The notes: generated by a model not told the origin, from the sequence alone. A stretch of DNA of 64,000 nucleotides from Candidatus Dormiibacterota bacterium (GCA_035532835.1 DATKQG010000035.1:32493-96492), one strand, 5' to 3'. Shown: positions 1-9,459, counted from the stretch's first letter. Program-made: numbers and translations.

Positions 1-670
1 CGCTGGTGGAGACGACGACGACGCTGCGGCGCAGGCCCTCTTCGCCGAGATCGCGCTCGATGAAGTCGCGTACTTCTTTACCGCGCTCGCCGACCAAGGC
101 GATCACGTTGACGTCGGCCGACGTGTTACGCGCGATCATCCCCAAAATCGTCGATTTGCCGACGCCGGAACCGGCGAACACGCCGACGCGCTGCCCCTTA
201 CCGCAGGTCAACATTCCGTCGATCGCCCGGATACCCAGCGCCAGCGGCTCGGTTACCCGTTGGCGCGTGAGCGCCCCGGGCGGCGCCGAGTTCACTTCGG
301 CGCGATGATCGGCCACGATCGATCCCTTACCGTCCATCGGGCGGCCCAGGCCGTCGAGCACGCGGCCCAGCAGCCGATCGGTGACTCCGATTTCGAGCGG
401 CTTTCCATGCGCGATCACGTCGCTGCCGGCGCCGATGCCCTTGAGCTCGCCAAGCGGCATAATCAAGACCTTGCTGTCGCGAAATCCGACGACTTCGGCA
501 AGCACCGGCTCGGCGGTACGCTTGTACGAAATCGAGCACGTTTCGCCGATCGCCATATTCGGACCGTGGCTCTCGATCACCACACCGATGACCTGGCGAA
601 CTTTGCCGTACTGCGAAACGAGATCCGCGTTGCGTAAGTTGGCGATATAGCGGTCGGCGTTAAACGTCAT
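1..670 (-). CDS. fliI: Flagellar export ATPase FliI (C-terminus cut by window edge)
   Basis: Reverse translation gives an FliI/F1-type ATPase energising export through the flagellar type III apparatus at the cytoplasmic membrane. The N-terminal beta-barrel region (NADRYIANLRNADLVSQYG) is followed by the Walker A motif GVFAGSGVGKST near residue 165 and the following ALVGERGKEVRDFIE. About 223 codons are visible; Walker B and the C-terminal domain lie outside the window. ATG at 670 is chosen; an in-frame GTG at 676 is possible. It begins about 15 bp after the fliH stop, last visible gene of fliF-fliG-fliH-fliI. Confidence 0.93.
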   Translation of the reverse strand, partial: MTFNADRYIANLRNADLVSQYGKVRQVIGVVIESHGPNMAIGETCSISYKRTAEPVLAEVVGFRDSKVLIMPLGELKGIGAGSDVIAHGKPLEIGVTDRLLGRVLDGLGRPMDGKGSIVADHRAEVNSAPPGALTRQRVTEPLALGIRAIDGMLTCGKGQRVGVFAGSGVGKSTILGMIARNTSADVNVIALVGERGKEVRDFIERDLGEEGLRRSVVVVSTS

Positions 671-685
671 CGACACGGCGGCCGC

Positions 686-1564
686 CTAGCTCGCCTGGGC
701 CGGCGGACGGAGCAGCTCCGTGCCGGATTGGCCGAGTTCGATGGCCTCATCGTTCTGCAGCGCCTTGCGCGCTTCGCGCAACTGCGTGGAAATCTTGGCA
801 TCGATCGTGCCGGCCTCGGTCTCGAGGACGACGCCGCCGCGATCCACGCGCTGATCCTCGACGATCCGCAAGTGCTCGACGTCGTGCGACGCCACGATCG
901 CATCGCGATGCTGGCGGATCATGTCGAGATCTATCGGATTGACGCGGAGCGTTACGACCTCGCGCGACACTAAGCGCGTGAGCGCATTGCGGACGTTTTC
1001 GACCACGACGCTAGGATCCAACGCGATGTGTTGATGCACGACGCTTTCGGCGATCGCCATCGCCAGACGTACCAGCTCCGGCTCCGCGCCCTCGATAACC
1101 GTGTGGCGTTCGTTACGCGCCGAGTCAACGAGCTCGCGCAACGTCGCGATCAGTGAGGCCGTCTCGGCTTCGATCTGCTGGCGACCCTCGGCGAATCCCT
1201 GTTCGCGAGCGCTCGCCTTGGCCTGGCTCTCGATCTCGAGGACGCGCTCGTCGGCTCGCGCGATGAGCGCGCGTCCGCGTTCGGCTGCGTCCGCAAGCAG
1301 CGTCCGCGCATCCTCCGCGGCCCGATCGATCAATGCGTCCGCTTCGGCGGCAACCGCGTCCCAATCGATCTGCGGTACCGGCGTTTCTTCAACGATCGGT
1401 TCGGGAACCGGCTGCTCGAGCACGTCCGCATCGCCACGGAACGGCGCCGCGAAGCGGGCGTCGAGTTCTCCCTGCCGCTCGGGCTCGGCGGCACGATCGA
1501 AATGCGGGATCGGGACGACGTACGAACCGTCGATAAAGCGCGCTTCGCGAACGACTTTACCCAT
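686..1564 (-). CDS. fliH: Flagellar assembly protein FliH
   Basis: Regulator/stator-like partner of the FliI ATPase at the base of the flagellar export gate. It is 292 aa, with a variable acidic N-terminus, a long Ala/Glu/Arg-rich helix (about residues 65-150, coiled-coil character) and a conserved C-terminal half with the ESVVHQHIALDPSVV and VTLRVNP segments typical of the FliH/YscL family. Its ATG shares one base with the fliG stop codon, so translation is coupled, and fliI follows. Identity rests on motif plus position; the family is divergent. Confidence 0.88.
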   Translation of the reverse strand: MGKVVREARFIDGSYVVPIPHFDRAAEPERQGELDARFAAPFRGDADVLEQPVPEPIVEETPVPQIDWDAVAAEADALIDRAAEDARTLLADAAERGRALIARADERVLEIESQAKASAREQGFAEGRQQIEAETASLIATLRELVDSARNERHTVIEGAEPELVRLAMAIAESVVHQHIALDPSVVVENVRNALTRLVSREVVTLRVNPIDLDMIRQHRDAIVASHDVEHLRIVEDQRVDRGGVVLETEAGTIDAKISTQLREARKALQNDEAIELGQSGTELLRPPAQAS

Positions 1565-2646
1565 TAAACCAGTCGTTCGTCTTTAGCGCCACGCGCGATA
1601 ACGATCTGCCCGTTCTCTTCGAGCGTACGAATCACGTCCACGATCTGCTGCTGCGCCTTGCCGACCTCACGCATCCGTGTCGGTCCCAGCAGCTCGATCT
1701 CTTCTTTGAGCATGCTTGCGGCGCGCGATGACATATTTTTGTAGACGCGGCCGAGCAGTTCGTCGTTCGCAACTTTGAGCGCGAGAGCCAGATCTTTGCC
1801 GTCCACCTCTTTGAGGATACGCTGGATCGAGCGATCGTCGAGATTGACGATGTCCTCGAAGACGAAGAGCAGGTTCTTGACTTCTTGAGCGAGTTCCGGG
1901 TCGCGCTTTGCCAATCCGTCTAAGATGTTTTTCTCGGTCTCGCGGTCGACGAAGTTCATCACGTTCGCAAGCGACTGCACGCCGCCGGCCTTCGCAAAAT
2001 CCGCGCCCTGAACGAGCAGACGGCGTCCGAGCAGCTCGTCGAGTTGCTCCAGAACTTCCGGTGCGGTTTTCTGCAAGATCGCAATGCGCATCGCAACCTC
2101 CGCTTGGAGTTCGGGCGGGAGCGCCGAGAGTACCGCGCCGGCCTGTTCGGCCTGCATGTACACCAATATCAGCGCGATCGTCTGCGGATGTTCGTCTTGG
2201 ATGAATTGCAGCAGCTGTGCGGGTTCGGTGTTTTTGATCAGCTCTAGGGGATTGCCGTGTTTGAGCGCCGCGAACAGGCGGCTGGTCATATCGTCGGCTT
2301 GGCCCGAACCGAAGCTCCGCTCGAGAATCTCCTTCGCGTATTCGATGCCGCCTTCGTTGATGTACTTTAGGGCAATCGCACGCTGATAGGCTTCTTGAAC
2401 GACGGCGTCGCGCCGTTCGATCGAGACGGTCGTGATCTTGGCGATTTCGAGAACGATGCGCTCGACTTCGTCCTGCCGTAAGAACTTAAAGATCGTTGCC
2501 GAGAGTTCGAGCCCCAGCGTGATCAACAGGATTGCGGCCTTCTCGGGACCGGAGATTTCGATCTGCGGTGCGTCGCTGAAGGGCGACGCCGCGAATGCGG
2601 TTTCGGCAAATCCGGAACCCGACAGATTGACGATCGGCGATTCCAT
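1564..2646 (-). CDS. fliG: Flagellar motor switch protein FliG
   Basis: C-ring protein that couples MotA torque to the rotor and responds to CheY. It is 360 aa, close to the usual 330-345 with an N-terminal extension of about 25 residues. The N-terminal FliF-binding part carries GPEKAAILLITLG; the middle domain contains the EHPQTIALIL motif (EHPQ near residue 151) and the torque helix region has DDRSIQRILKEVDGKDLALAL. It lies 3 bp after fliF and overlaps fliH by one base. Confidence 0.96.
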   Translation of the reverse strand: MESPIVNLSGSGFAETAFAASPFSDAPQIEISGPEKAAILLITLGLELSATIFKFLRQDEVERIVLEIAKITTVSIERRDAVVQEAYQRAIALKYINEGGIEYAKEILERSFGSGQADDMTSRLFAALKHGNPLELIKNTEPAQLLQFIQDEHPQTIALILVYMQAEQAGAVLSALPPELQAEVAMRIAILQKTAPEVLEQLDELLGRRLLVQGADFAKAGGVQSLANVMNFVDRETEKNILDGLAKRDPELAQEVKNLLFVFEDIVNLDDRSIQRILKEVDGKDLALALKVANDELLGRVYKNMSSRAASMLKEEIELLGPTRMREVGKAQQQIVDVIRTLEENGQIVIARGAKDERLV

Positions 2647-2649
2647 CGC

Positions 2650-4383
2650 TTATTCCGCTAGCCAGAGCTTGACGAGCTTGGCGATGCTGTCCGGGTTCTC
2701 TTGTGCCACGGTCGTGACGTATTCGATCATCTGCTCCCTGGTGAGATCGGCGGCCGATCGGATCGGCGCGGCGATGCCCGCCACGCCCTCGAGGATTGGA
2801 TGTTCTTCGAACGGCGGCAGTTCGTCCGCCAGCGAAGAATCGAAAGACGGAAGATCGGTAGCTGGACTGAAGCGCGAGCGGCGCGAGCGGGCTGCGAGCA
2901 GTCCGAGTGCGGCAAGGAGTGCGATACCGCCCAGCGAGATGAGTGCCCAGAGCGGAATGCCAAGAACGGTCGTCGTGACCGCGCTCGGCTGTTGTTGCGT
3001 CTCGACCGACGGATTGAACGGAATCGCTTCAACCGAGACTTGGTCGCCCTGGGCGAGGTTCAAGCCCGCCGCGGCGATGACCGTGTTGCGAATCTGCTGC
3101 ACGTTCGCCGGGCTGAGCTGGTAAGGTTGCGCGTTACGTGCGGCGGCGGTGCCGTTCGGAACGTTGGTGGTTACCGGGGACGAATCGACGATCACCGCAA
3201 CGCTGGTCTGCAATACTTTGCCGGGCGCATTGATGTGTTTGATGTTTTGGACGGATATGTCGTAATTGGTCGTCGATTTCGATTTGTTGTAACGGCCCTG
3301 CGTCTGCGTCGTTTGCGGCGCTTGATACGTGCCGATGTTGCTCGTCGTACCGGGGACGCCGATGGCCGCTTGCGCGGCGGGTTGCGTACCGTTATAGGAC
3401 TCGCGTTCCGACTGCGCCGAGAGGACCGTGCCTTGCGGCGAGTAGACCTTGCTATCCGACTGGGTCGCATCGAAATCCATCTTCGTCGATACGCGCGCGA
3501 CGGCACGGTTTTTGCCGAGCGTGGTATCGAGCATCGATTGAATGCTCTGCTGAAGATCGGATTCGTATCGCTGCTTGGCCAGCAACTGTTCCTGCGTCAA
3601 CTTCAGAGCGTCCGGTGCCGACGTACCGTCGCCGCCGACCGCGCCGACGCCGGGCAGAAGCACTTGGCCGTCCTGGTTCACAATCGTGACGTTGTCTGGC
3701 TTGAGCCCCTCGACCGCGTTGGCGACAAGCATCGTTATGCCGCGCACTTGCGAGGGCAAGAGACTTTGGCCCGGTTTGGTCTTGATCGCGATCGAGGCGG
3801 TAGTGGGCTCTTGGGTGGAGGTGTAGAGCGACTGGTCCGGCGTCGCGATGGCGACGCGCGAGGTTTCGACCGGGTCCAACCCGTCGATGGTTCGTTCGAG
3901 CTCGCCCTCGATCGCGCGCGTCTTGTCGAGCTTCTCCTCGAATTGCGTCATGCCGAAGTTGGTCTTGTCGAACAACTCGTATCCGGTTCCGCCGCCTTTG
4001 ATGAGCCCGGACCCGGCGATCGCGACGCGCTCTCCGCTCACGTCCTCGGCGGGGACGTAGACCGTCTTGCCGTCGGTCGAGAGGCGGTACGGAATCTTAT
4101 CGCTCTTCAGGCGCGTGACGACGGTATTTGCGTCCGCGGAACCAAGATTCGAGAACAGCGTCTCGTACGAAGGACCGCGGCCGAAGTAGAGGTATCCCAA
4201 CCCAAGGATGGCCGCCAAAATGATGGCGGTGCCGGTGACGGCCAACATCCGGGTCTGCCGATTTTGGCCTTCCCAGAGTATTTGAAACCGTCCAGCCATA
4301 TCGGACCAGATCGATGCGAGGCGATCCACGCGTCTCTTACCTAACTCTCCAGCCGACCGTGGCCCGTAGCGCCGGGCATCCAT
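2650..4383 (-). CDS. fliF: Flagellar MS-ring protein FliF
   Basis: Inner-membrane MS-ring subunit on which the export gate and C-ring assemble. A transmembrane segment (LAVTGTAIILAAILGLGYLYF) precedes the ring-building domains (YETLFSNLGSADANTVV; LERTIDGLDPVETSRVAIA), a Gln/Thr-rich periplasmic linker, a second transmembrane helix (about residues 480-505) and the C-terminal FliG-binding tail. The start is uncertain: ATG 4383 is used, GTG 4329 has a better purine-rich upstream stretch, and ATG 4299 gives the family's usual N-terminus. First gene of the fliFGHI string. Confidence 0.94.
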   Translation of the reverse strand: MDARRYGPRSAGELGKRRVDRLASIWSDMAGRFQILWEGQNRQTRMLAVTGTAIILAAILGLGYLYFGRGPSYETLFSNLGSADANTVVTRLKSDKIPYRLSTDGKTVYVPAEDVSGERVAIAGSGLIKGGGTGYELFDKTNFGMTQFEEKLDKTRAIEGELERTIDGLDPVETSRVAIATPDQSLYTSTQEPTTASIAIKTKPGQSLLPSQVRGITMLVANAVEGLKPDNVTIVNQDGQVLLPGVGAVGGDGTSAPDALKLTQEQLLAKQRYESDLQQSIQSMLDTTLGKNRAVARVSTKMDFDATQSDSKVYSPQGTVLSAQSERESYNGTQPAAQAAIGVPGTTSNIGTYQAPQTTQTQGRYNKSKSTTNYDISVQNIKHINAPGKVLQTSVAVIVDSSPVTTNVPNGTAAARNAQPYQLSPANVQQIRNTVIAAAGLNLAQGDQVSVEAIPFNPSVETQQQPSAVTTTVLGIPLWALISLGGIALLAALGLLAARSRRSRFSPATDLPSFDSSLADELPPFEEHPILEGVAGIAAPIRSAADLTREQMIEYVTTVAQENPDSIAKLVKLWLAE

Positions 4384-4400
4384 GCCCAACGACGCTCGTG

Positions 4401-4427
4401 CCGGCAGACATTCAAAATGTCAGCCGG
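4401..4427. repeat. Imperfect hairpin between fliF and purA
   Basis: A 12-bp inverted repeat with one mismatch and a 3-nt loop lies about 45 bp beyond the purA stop and just upstream of fliF. No T-run follows on the minus strand, so it is only a weak terminator candidate; it could also be a regulatory site for fliF. Confidence 0.35.
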
Positions 4428-4471
4428 ACTCTTATGAAGAGTATCGGTCGCCCCCGCACGCACTTTTACCG

Positions 4472-5722
4472 TCATCGCGCTAATTGCGACCGCTCGCGGC
4501 CGACGGAGACGAGTTCGACCGGGACGCCGAGCAGCGCTTGGATGCGCGCGACGTAGCGCGCGGCCGCCGGCGGCAGGGCGGAAATATCGCGCACCTGGTC
4601 GATCGCCTCGCTCCAGCCCTCGTGTTCTTCAATATCCAACTCCAGTTCCGGCGCACCCGCCGAGCCGAAATCAACGGCCTCTCCGCGCAGCCGATACCCG
4701 GTCACGATACCGATCCGCTCGAAGCCCGAGAGAACGTCAAGTTTTGTAATGGCAATCGACGAGAGGCCGTTGAGGCGTACGGCGTAGCGCGCGGCGACGG
4801 CATCAAACCAGCCGCAGCGACGCGGCCGGCCGGTCACCGTCCCGAACTCGCCGCCCTGGCGCCGCAGGCGTTCGCCGCGATCATCATGCAGTTCCGACGG
4901 GAACGGCCCCGCCCCGACGCGGGTGCAATACGCTTTGACCACGCCGATCACGCGTCCGATTGCGGTGGGCCCAATCCCTAGACCGGTGCACGCACCGCCT
5001 GCGATCGTGTGCGAGCTAGTGACGTACGGGTAGGTTCCGTATCCGACATCCAGCAACGTCCCCTGAGCACCCTCGATCAAGATACGCTTTCCGGCCTCCA
5101 GCCGGTCGTGAAGATACGCCACGCCGTCCACGACGTGGGGAAGTAAGCGATCGGCAGCCTCCAAGGTCTGCGCGATCAAATCGCCTTCGCTAGGCAAGAC
5201 TTCGTCCACGGTGTTGACCCGGTTCGCCAGATTCGCGCGAAGCTTATCCGCTAGTAGCTCGGGTCGCGAGAGATCGCCGAACGTGATGCCCGAGCGCGCG
5301 ACTTTGTCGATGTAGGCGGGCCCGATCCCGCGACCGGTCGTGCCGATTGCCGCGGCCCCCCGGGCGCGCTCGCTGGCGCGGTCGGCGGCGGCGTGATACG
5401 GGAGCACGACGTGGGCCCGGTCGGAGATGCGGATGCGCGACGTATCGACGCCGATCGCCGCTAGGCGCGCGAGCTCGTCGGTCAGGCCGGCCAAACTCAC
5501 AACCGTTCCGCCCCCAATGAAGAGCTCGACGCTCGGATTGAGCACGCCGGACGGAACGATGCGCAGGGCTACGTCGGTCGTGCCGACGTTGATCTGGTGG
5601 CCGGCATTATCGCCGCCTCCGAAGCGCGCCACGACATCGTAATCGTTCGCGAAGAGATCGACGATACGGCCCTTGCCTTCGTCGCCCCATTGGATGCCGA
5701 CGATGATATCAGCTTTGTTCAT
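4472..5722 (-). CDS. purA: Adenylosuccinate synthetase PurA
   Basis: Condenses IMP with aspartate using GTP, the committed step to AMP in the cytoplasm. 416 aa, typical length. The N-terminal GIQWGDEGKGRIVD loop (GTP/IMP site, catalytic Asp and His41-equivalent in GGDNAGH), the GTTGRGIGPAYIDKVAR segment, the LIEGAQGTLLDVGYGTYPYVTSS motif and the GRPRRCGWFD substrate loop are all present. An upstream in-frame extension of 88 codons is open but has no family counterpart. ATG 5722 overlaps the stop of the GH125 gene by 4 bp (ATGA). Confidence 0.97.
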   Translation of the reverse strand: MNKADIIVGIQWGDEGKGRIVDLFANDYDVVARFGGGDNAGHQINVGTTDVALRIVPSGVLNPSVELFIGGGTVVSLAGLTDELARLAAIGVDTSRIRISDRAHVVLPYHAAADRASERARGAAAIGTTGRGIGPAYIDKVARSGITFGDLSRPELLADKLRANLANRVNTVDEVLPSEGDLIAQTLEAADRLLPHVVDGVAYLHDRLEAGKRILIEGAQGTLLDVGYGTYPYVTSSHTIAGGACTGLGIGPTAIGRVIGVVKAYCTRVGAGPFPSELHDDRGERLRRQGGEFGTVTGRPRRCGWFDAVAARYAVRLNGLSSIAITKLDVLSGFERIGIVTGYRLRGEAVDFGSAGAPELELDIEEHEGWSEAIDQVRDISALPPAAARYVARIQALLGVPVELVSVGRERSQLAR

Positions 5723-7032
5723 TCCGAGCGAAACTCCAGATCGCTCGTATCGCCCATCGGGATCTCGCTCAACCCTTGAAACTGCGTCATCACAAACTCC
5801 GAAAACAGTGCGTTCGGCCATCCGAAATCCTGGCGCGTGTATCGCTTGGGGTCGTTTGGATCGAACGACTCGTGCAGCAGATGGTCGCCCGGATCGCTCG
5901 CGAGCAATTGCGCCAACACGTCCTGCTTTTCGGTAGGATTGGTCGTGGTCATCCCCTGCATGATTAGCGCGAGCGGCCACACCCAATGATCCGGCGTGTG
6001 ATAGCTGCCGATTCCGCGCGCCATCTGCCCTTGATAGAATGACGGGTTGTCGGACGAGAGTAGAAATTTCCGCGTATTCTCGTAAAACCGGTCGCCGGGC
6101 TGTGTGTAGCCGATGTACGGGGCGGAGAGCAGCGAAGGAATGTTCGCGTCGTCGGTTAGAATCGCGTGCCCGAGGCCGTCGACTTCGTACGCATAGATGT
6201 AACCGTATTTCGGAACCAGCACCAGCCCGTAGGTTTGGATGCCGCGCTGCACCTCATCGCGGAGGGCCGTCGCCTCATCGGCCTTTACCACATTGTGGTA
6301 GACGTTGCGCTCGATGTCCGCCATGTCGCCCAACGCGACGACCGCGAACATCTCCGAAGGGATCAAGAAATTATAGTAACAGGCATCGTCGGACGGGCGA
6401 AAGCCGGTCCAAATCATGCCCGTATATCCGACCGGACGCCCCTTGCCGCCGTCGGCGAGTTCTTTCTCCGTGTAGTGCGAATCGCGGGGATGGTCCTGTT
6501 CGCGCTGCATCGTCGCCAGAATGCTATCGAGCGCCTTCGCGTAGTCGTCGTCGAAGACCGAGGTATCGCCGGTGGTCTTCCAATAGCTCCACGCGAGGGT
6601 CACCGGATAGGCGAGGGAATCGAGCTCGAACTTTTGCTCCCACACGCGATAGTCTAACGTAAAGGCGTTCGCATACGGATCGACCTGGAGATATTTGGCC
6701 ATGCGCTGAATGATCGCGCGCAGCAACTTGCGCACGTCCGGATCGTCTTTGGCGAAAAAGAGATACGGGCGCGCCTGCGCGCTGGCATCCCGCAGCCACT
6801 CGGCCGGAATGTCGCCGGTCTTGATATATGCGGTACCGTCCGGCGCGTACTGCGCGAGCTTGCCCGTATCGAGCAACGCGGCCCGAAACATGTCTTCCAA
6901 ATGCGCGTTCGTGCTGTGGTAGTCAGCGGCTGCTTGCTCGATCGATCGAATCTCCAGCGCGCCGGCCGACAACGGAGAGAGCCCCAATGCAAAGGCGACG
7001 AGAAGCGCGAGAATGCGCGCGTAGCGACTCAA
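5719..7032 (-). CDS. Exported GH125 exo-alpha-1,6-mannosidase
   Basis: Glycoside hydrolase family 125, metal-independent inverting exo-alpha-mannosidase. A signal peptide (about 25 residues ending SAGALE) implies export. Family motifs are visible: GDIPAEWLRDASAQ, MIWTGFRPSDDACYYNF (Asp region expected to hold the general acid), YEVDGLGHAILTDDANIPS, GIGSYHTPDHVW-like stretch, and the C-terminal HESFDPNDPKRYTRQDF (Glu expected as base). The start is TTG 7032, overlapping the hpt stop; the stop overlaps purA's ATG. 437 aa, typical length. Its place inside a purine chain is unusual. Confidence 0.9.
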   Translation of the reverse strand: MSRYARILALLVAFALGLSPLSAGALEIRSIEQAAADYHSTNAHLEDMFRAALLDTGKLAQYAPDGTAYIKTGDIPAEWLRDASAQARPYLFFAKDDPDVRKLLRAIIQRMAKYLQVDPYANAFTLDYRVWEQKFELDSLAYPVTLAWSYWKTTGDTSVFDDDYAKALDSILATMQREQDHPRDSHYTEKELADGGKGRPVGYTGMIWTGFRPSDDACYYNFLIPSEMFAVVALGDMADIERNVYHNVVKADEATALRDEVQRGIQTYGLVLVPKYGYIYAYEVDGLGHAILTDDANIPSLLSAPYIGYTQPGDRFYENTRKFLLSSDNPSFYQGQMARGIGSYHTPDHWVWPLALIMQGMTTTNPTEKQDVLAQLLASDPGDHLLHESFDPNDPKRYTRQDFGWPNALFSEFVMTQFQGLSEIPMGDTSDLEFRSE

Positions 7033-7568
7033 CGACGCGAACCGCGGGCGTGCAGCGCCGGAAGCTCGCGATAACGGCCGCGATCGTCGAGGCCGTATCC
7101 AACGACATAGGTATCAGTCACATCGAAAGCGCGGTACATGATTTCAATATCGGCAACTCTGCGGCCGGGTCTATCCAGTAGGGTGCACACGGCCAGCGAG
7201 GCCGGGAGCCGGGCGCGCAAGGTGCCTACCACGTAGCGCAGGGTAACGCCCGTATCGACGACGTCGTCGATCAACACGACGTGCCGGCCTTCAATCGCCG
7301 CAACGGTATCCTTCTCGATTCGCAACCCGTCCGAGCCGCTCGCCTTGCTGACGGCAATCCAGTCGTACTCGCAGGGAATCGTGACGGCGCGCGTGAGATC
7401 GGCAAGAAACGGCGCGGCCGCATTCAGGATGCCGATGAAGAGCGGAAGCCGGCCCTCATACTCGCTCGAGAGCTGCTCGCCGAGCTGCTGCACGCGCAAT
7501 GCGATCACCCGCTCGCTGAAAAGTTCCTCGCCGATTGCGCCTTGCCCGAGACGAATAGTCACGGGCAT
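7029..7568 (-). CDS. hpt: Hypoxanthine phosphoribosyltransferase
   Basis: Purine salvage: converts hypoxanthine/guanine plus PRPP to IMP/GMP. 179 aa from ATG 7568. The PRPP-binding loop VVLIDDVVDTGVT is at about residues 96-108; the family's IGILNAAAPFLADL segment and the C-terminal VGYGLDDRGRYRELP motif are present. It starts 4 bp after the histidine-kinase stop and overlaps the GH125 gene by 4 bp. A longer reading would run into the kinase gene, so the shorter start is preferred. With purA downstream it channels IMP to AMP. Confidence 0.95.
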   Translation of the reverse strand: MPVTIRLGQGAIGEELFSERVIALRVQQLGEQLSSEYEGRLPLFIGILNAAAPFLADLTRAVTIPCEYDWIAVSKASGSDGLRIEKDTVAAIEGRHVVLIDDVVDTGVTLRYVVGTLRARLPASLAVCTLLDRPGRRVADIEIMYRAFDVTDTYVVGYGLDDRGRYRELPALHARGSRR

Positions 7569-7572
7569 ACTC

Positions 7573-8745
7573 CTACGACGGAAGCGCTCGCAATTCCGCC
7601 CCGGCAACGCTCGCAGCGGGAACCCTGAATACAAACTGGGAGCCGCCCAGGGCCGAGGTGCCCACGGTCACGTCGCCGCCGGATCGCTCGGCGATGGTCT
7701 TGACGATCGCGAGGCCGATGCCATTGCCGCGCTCGTCGCGGCGATTACCGCGCTCGCGGATGCCGAAAATGCGCGAACGTTCCGACAGGGTCACGCCCGG
7801 GCCGTCGTCATCCACGACCACTTCAACGCATCCTTCGCGCAGTCGCGCCGAGACTTCGACGCGTCCCGCCGGCCGGCCGTATTTAATCGCGTTCTCGATC
7901 AGGTTGACCAGCACGTGCATGAGCGCGTCGTCGCGAATCCGGCCGCGCAGCGATCCGGCCGGAATGCTCCGTAGCAGGATGCCGCGTTGCGCGGCAACGG
8001 GTTCCAACGCCGCGCAAGCAGCTTCAATCTGCTCCGAGACGCCGGTCGTAGCGCAGAGCGATGCCGCCGCGGAGAGATCGAGTAGCGAAAACTCCAACAT
8101 CCCGTCCACCAAACGAGCTAGTCGCAGCGCCTCGCGCCGCGCCACGTGCAAGAAGCGGCGCGCGGTATTGGGATCGACGTTGTGCTCCAGCAACGTCTCG
8201 AGGTATCCGCGGATCGACGTCAGCGGCGTGCGCAGCTCGTGGCCGACGGTCGCGAAGAATTCATAGCGCTCGCGTTCGCGTTCGCCGCGCTCGAGCGCAC
8301 GTTCCACGATCGCGTCGATATCGCGCGCGCCGTGGCTTCCTGCGTCCACGTGACACCATCCCGTCTGCACCTCGACATTACACGATGCGACCACGGCCTG
8401 CGCGATCCGCTCCAGGGCAGCTCGCGCGTCGATCGTGGCGCGTGGGGCTGCCTCCCGGGACGGCTCCAACATCGCGATCGCAAACCAGTCGCACCCATCG
8501 CCGTGGCTGACCGCGTCGCCGTCGCGCAGAATCGAGCGCGCCGCGGTCAGAAACGCACGAGCGGTACGGCGCTCCAAGCGACGCGCCGAGGCCTTTCCGT
8601 CTCGCCAAGCTCGCTGCGCGAAAGCCGGAACCCGAAGGACCAGCACGGGGACCGCATCTCCGAGCGCCGCGCGCCTTTCGATGGCCTGTACGAATGGCGG
8701 CCCATGCAAGAAGTTACCCGCGCTGGAATTTGTATCCGAAGCCAT
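7573..8745 (-). CDS. Soluble sensor histidine kinase
   Basis: Two-component kinase of about 390 aa. I see no transmembrane helix, so the sensor region (first about 165 residues) is probably cytoplasmic; it is not a domain I recognise. The H-box FFATVGHELRTPLTSIRGYLE is followed by the N-box NLIENAIKYG, G1 DDDGPGV and G2 GNGIGLAIVKTIAE. It overlaps the 3' end of the upstream regulator by about 32 bp, so the two are co-translated and form a pair. Phosphatase/kinase targets beyond that regulator are unknown. Start ATG 8745 chosen over an upstream reading lying further inside the regulator. Confidence 0.9.
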   Translation of the reverse strand: MASDTNSSAGNFLHGPPFVQAIERRAALGDAVPVLVLRVPAFAQRAWRDGKASARRLERRTARAFLTAARSILRDGDAVSHGDGCDWFAIAMLEPSREAAPRATIDARAALERIAQAVVASCNVEVQTGWCHVDAGSHGARDIDAIVERALERGERERERYEFFATVGHELRTPLTSIRGYLETLLEHNVDPNTARRFLHVARREALRLARLVDGMLEFSLLDLSAAASLCATTGVSEQIEAACAALEPVAAQRGILLRSIPAGSLRGRIRDDALMHVLVNLIENAIKYGRPAGRVEVSARLREGCVEVVVDDDGPGVTLSERSRIFGIRERGNRRDERGNGIGLAIVKTIAERSGGDVTVGTSALGGSQFVFRVPAASVAGAELRALPS

Positions 8746-9403
8746 GGACCGTCTGCACCAGCTTCCGCAGTTCCGCCCGCTCCGCAAGACGCGCGCGCAG
8801 CCGCCGAACGTGCACGTCGACGGTGCGTTCGTCGCCTTCGAAGTCGAAGCCCCACACTCTCTGCAGCAGGCGTTCGCGCGTCAGCGCTATGCCGGGATTT
8901 CCCGCCAGTTCCAGCAGTAGCGCAAATTCGCGCGGTTTGAGTTTGAGATCCTCACCGTCGACGCGCGCTTCACGAGCGGACTCGTCGATTTCGAGCCGGC
9001 CGAAACGCAACACGCTGGGCGCTAGCGTCTGGCCCTTTCCCGTTCGGCGCAACAGCGCTTTGACGCGAGCGACCACCTCGCGCGGCGAGAACGGCTTGCA
9101 GACGTAGTCGTCGGCGCCCAGTTCGAAGCCGACGACGCGATCGACCTCGTCGGTGCGGGCGGTGAGCATCAGGATCGGCATCTCATGCCGCTCGCGGCGC
9201 AACACGCGCGCCACTTCGAAACCATCCACGCCCGGCAACCCGACATCCAGAATCAGCGCGTCGACGCCGCTACGGCCAACGCGAATCGCGGCCAACCCAT
9301 CCGAAACGGGAATCACGTGGAAGGCCTCGCGTTCGAGGTGGTGCGCCAAAAGATCGCGGATCGCCGATTCGTCCTCGGCGACCAGAATGCTTGGGAACGG
9401 CAT
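8714..9403 (-). CDS. OmpR/PhoB-family response regulator
   Basis: DNA-binding partner of the downstream histidine kinase. 229 aa from ATG 9403. The receiver domain shows the acidic pair in LVAEDES, phospho-acceptor Asp in ALILDVGLPGVDGFEV, the conserved Thr in MLTARTD and Lys in YVCKPFSP. The C-terminal winged helix contains LKPREFALLLELAGNPG and ends DVHVRRLRARLAERAELRKL, with the usual VHGFGYKF wing. It heads the chain regulator-kinase-hpt-GH125-purA and may control it, but no operator could be identified by eye. Confidence 0.95.
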   Translation of the reverse strand: MPFPSILVAEDESAIRDLLAHHLEREAFHVIPVSDGLAAIRVGRSGVDALILDVGLPGVDGFEVARVLRRERHEMPILMLTARTDEVDRVVGFELGADDYVCKPFSPREVVARVKALLRRTGKGQTLAPSVLRFGRLEIDESAREARVDGEDLKLKPREFALLLELAGNPGIALTRERLLQRVWGFDFEGDERTVDVHVRRLRARLAERAELRKLVQTVHGFGYKFQRG

Positions 9404-9459
9404 GTGCCTATCGGTGCCCGTTCTTTTCGATCCATGGACGCGATTGCTCGGCCGGCGAA

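Noticed and set aside
2701..4344. 547-codon open frame on the plus strand
   Set aside because: It is the antisense shadow of fliF: arginine-rich, no recognisable motif, and the fliF reading explains every base.
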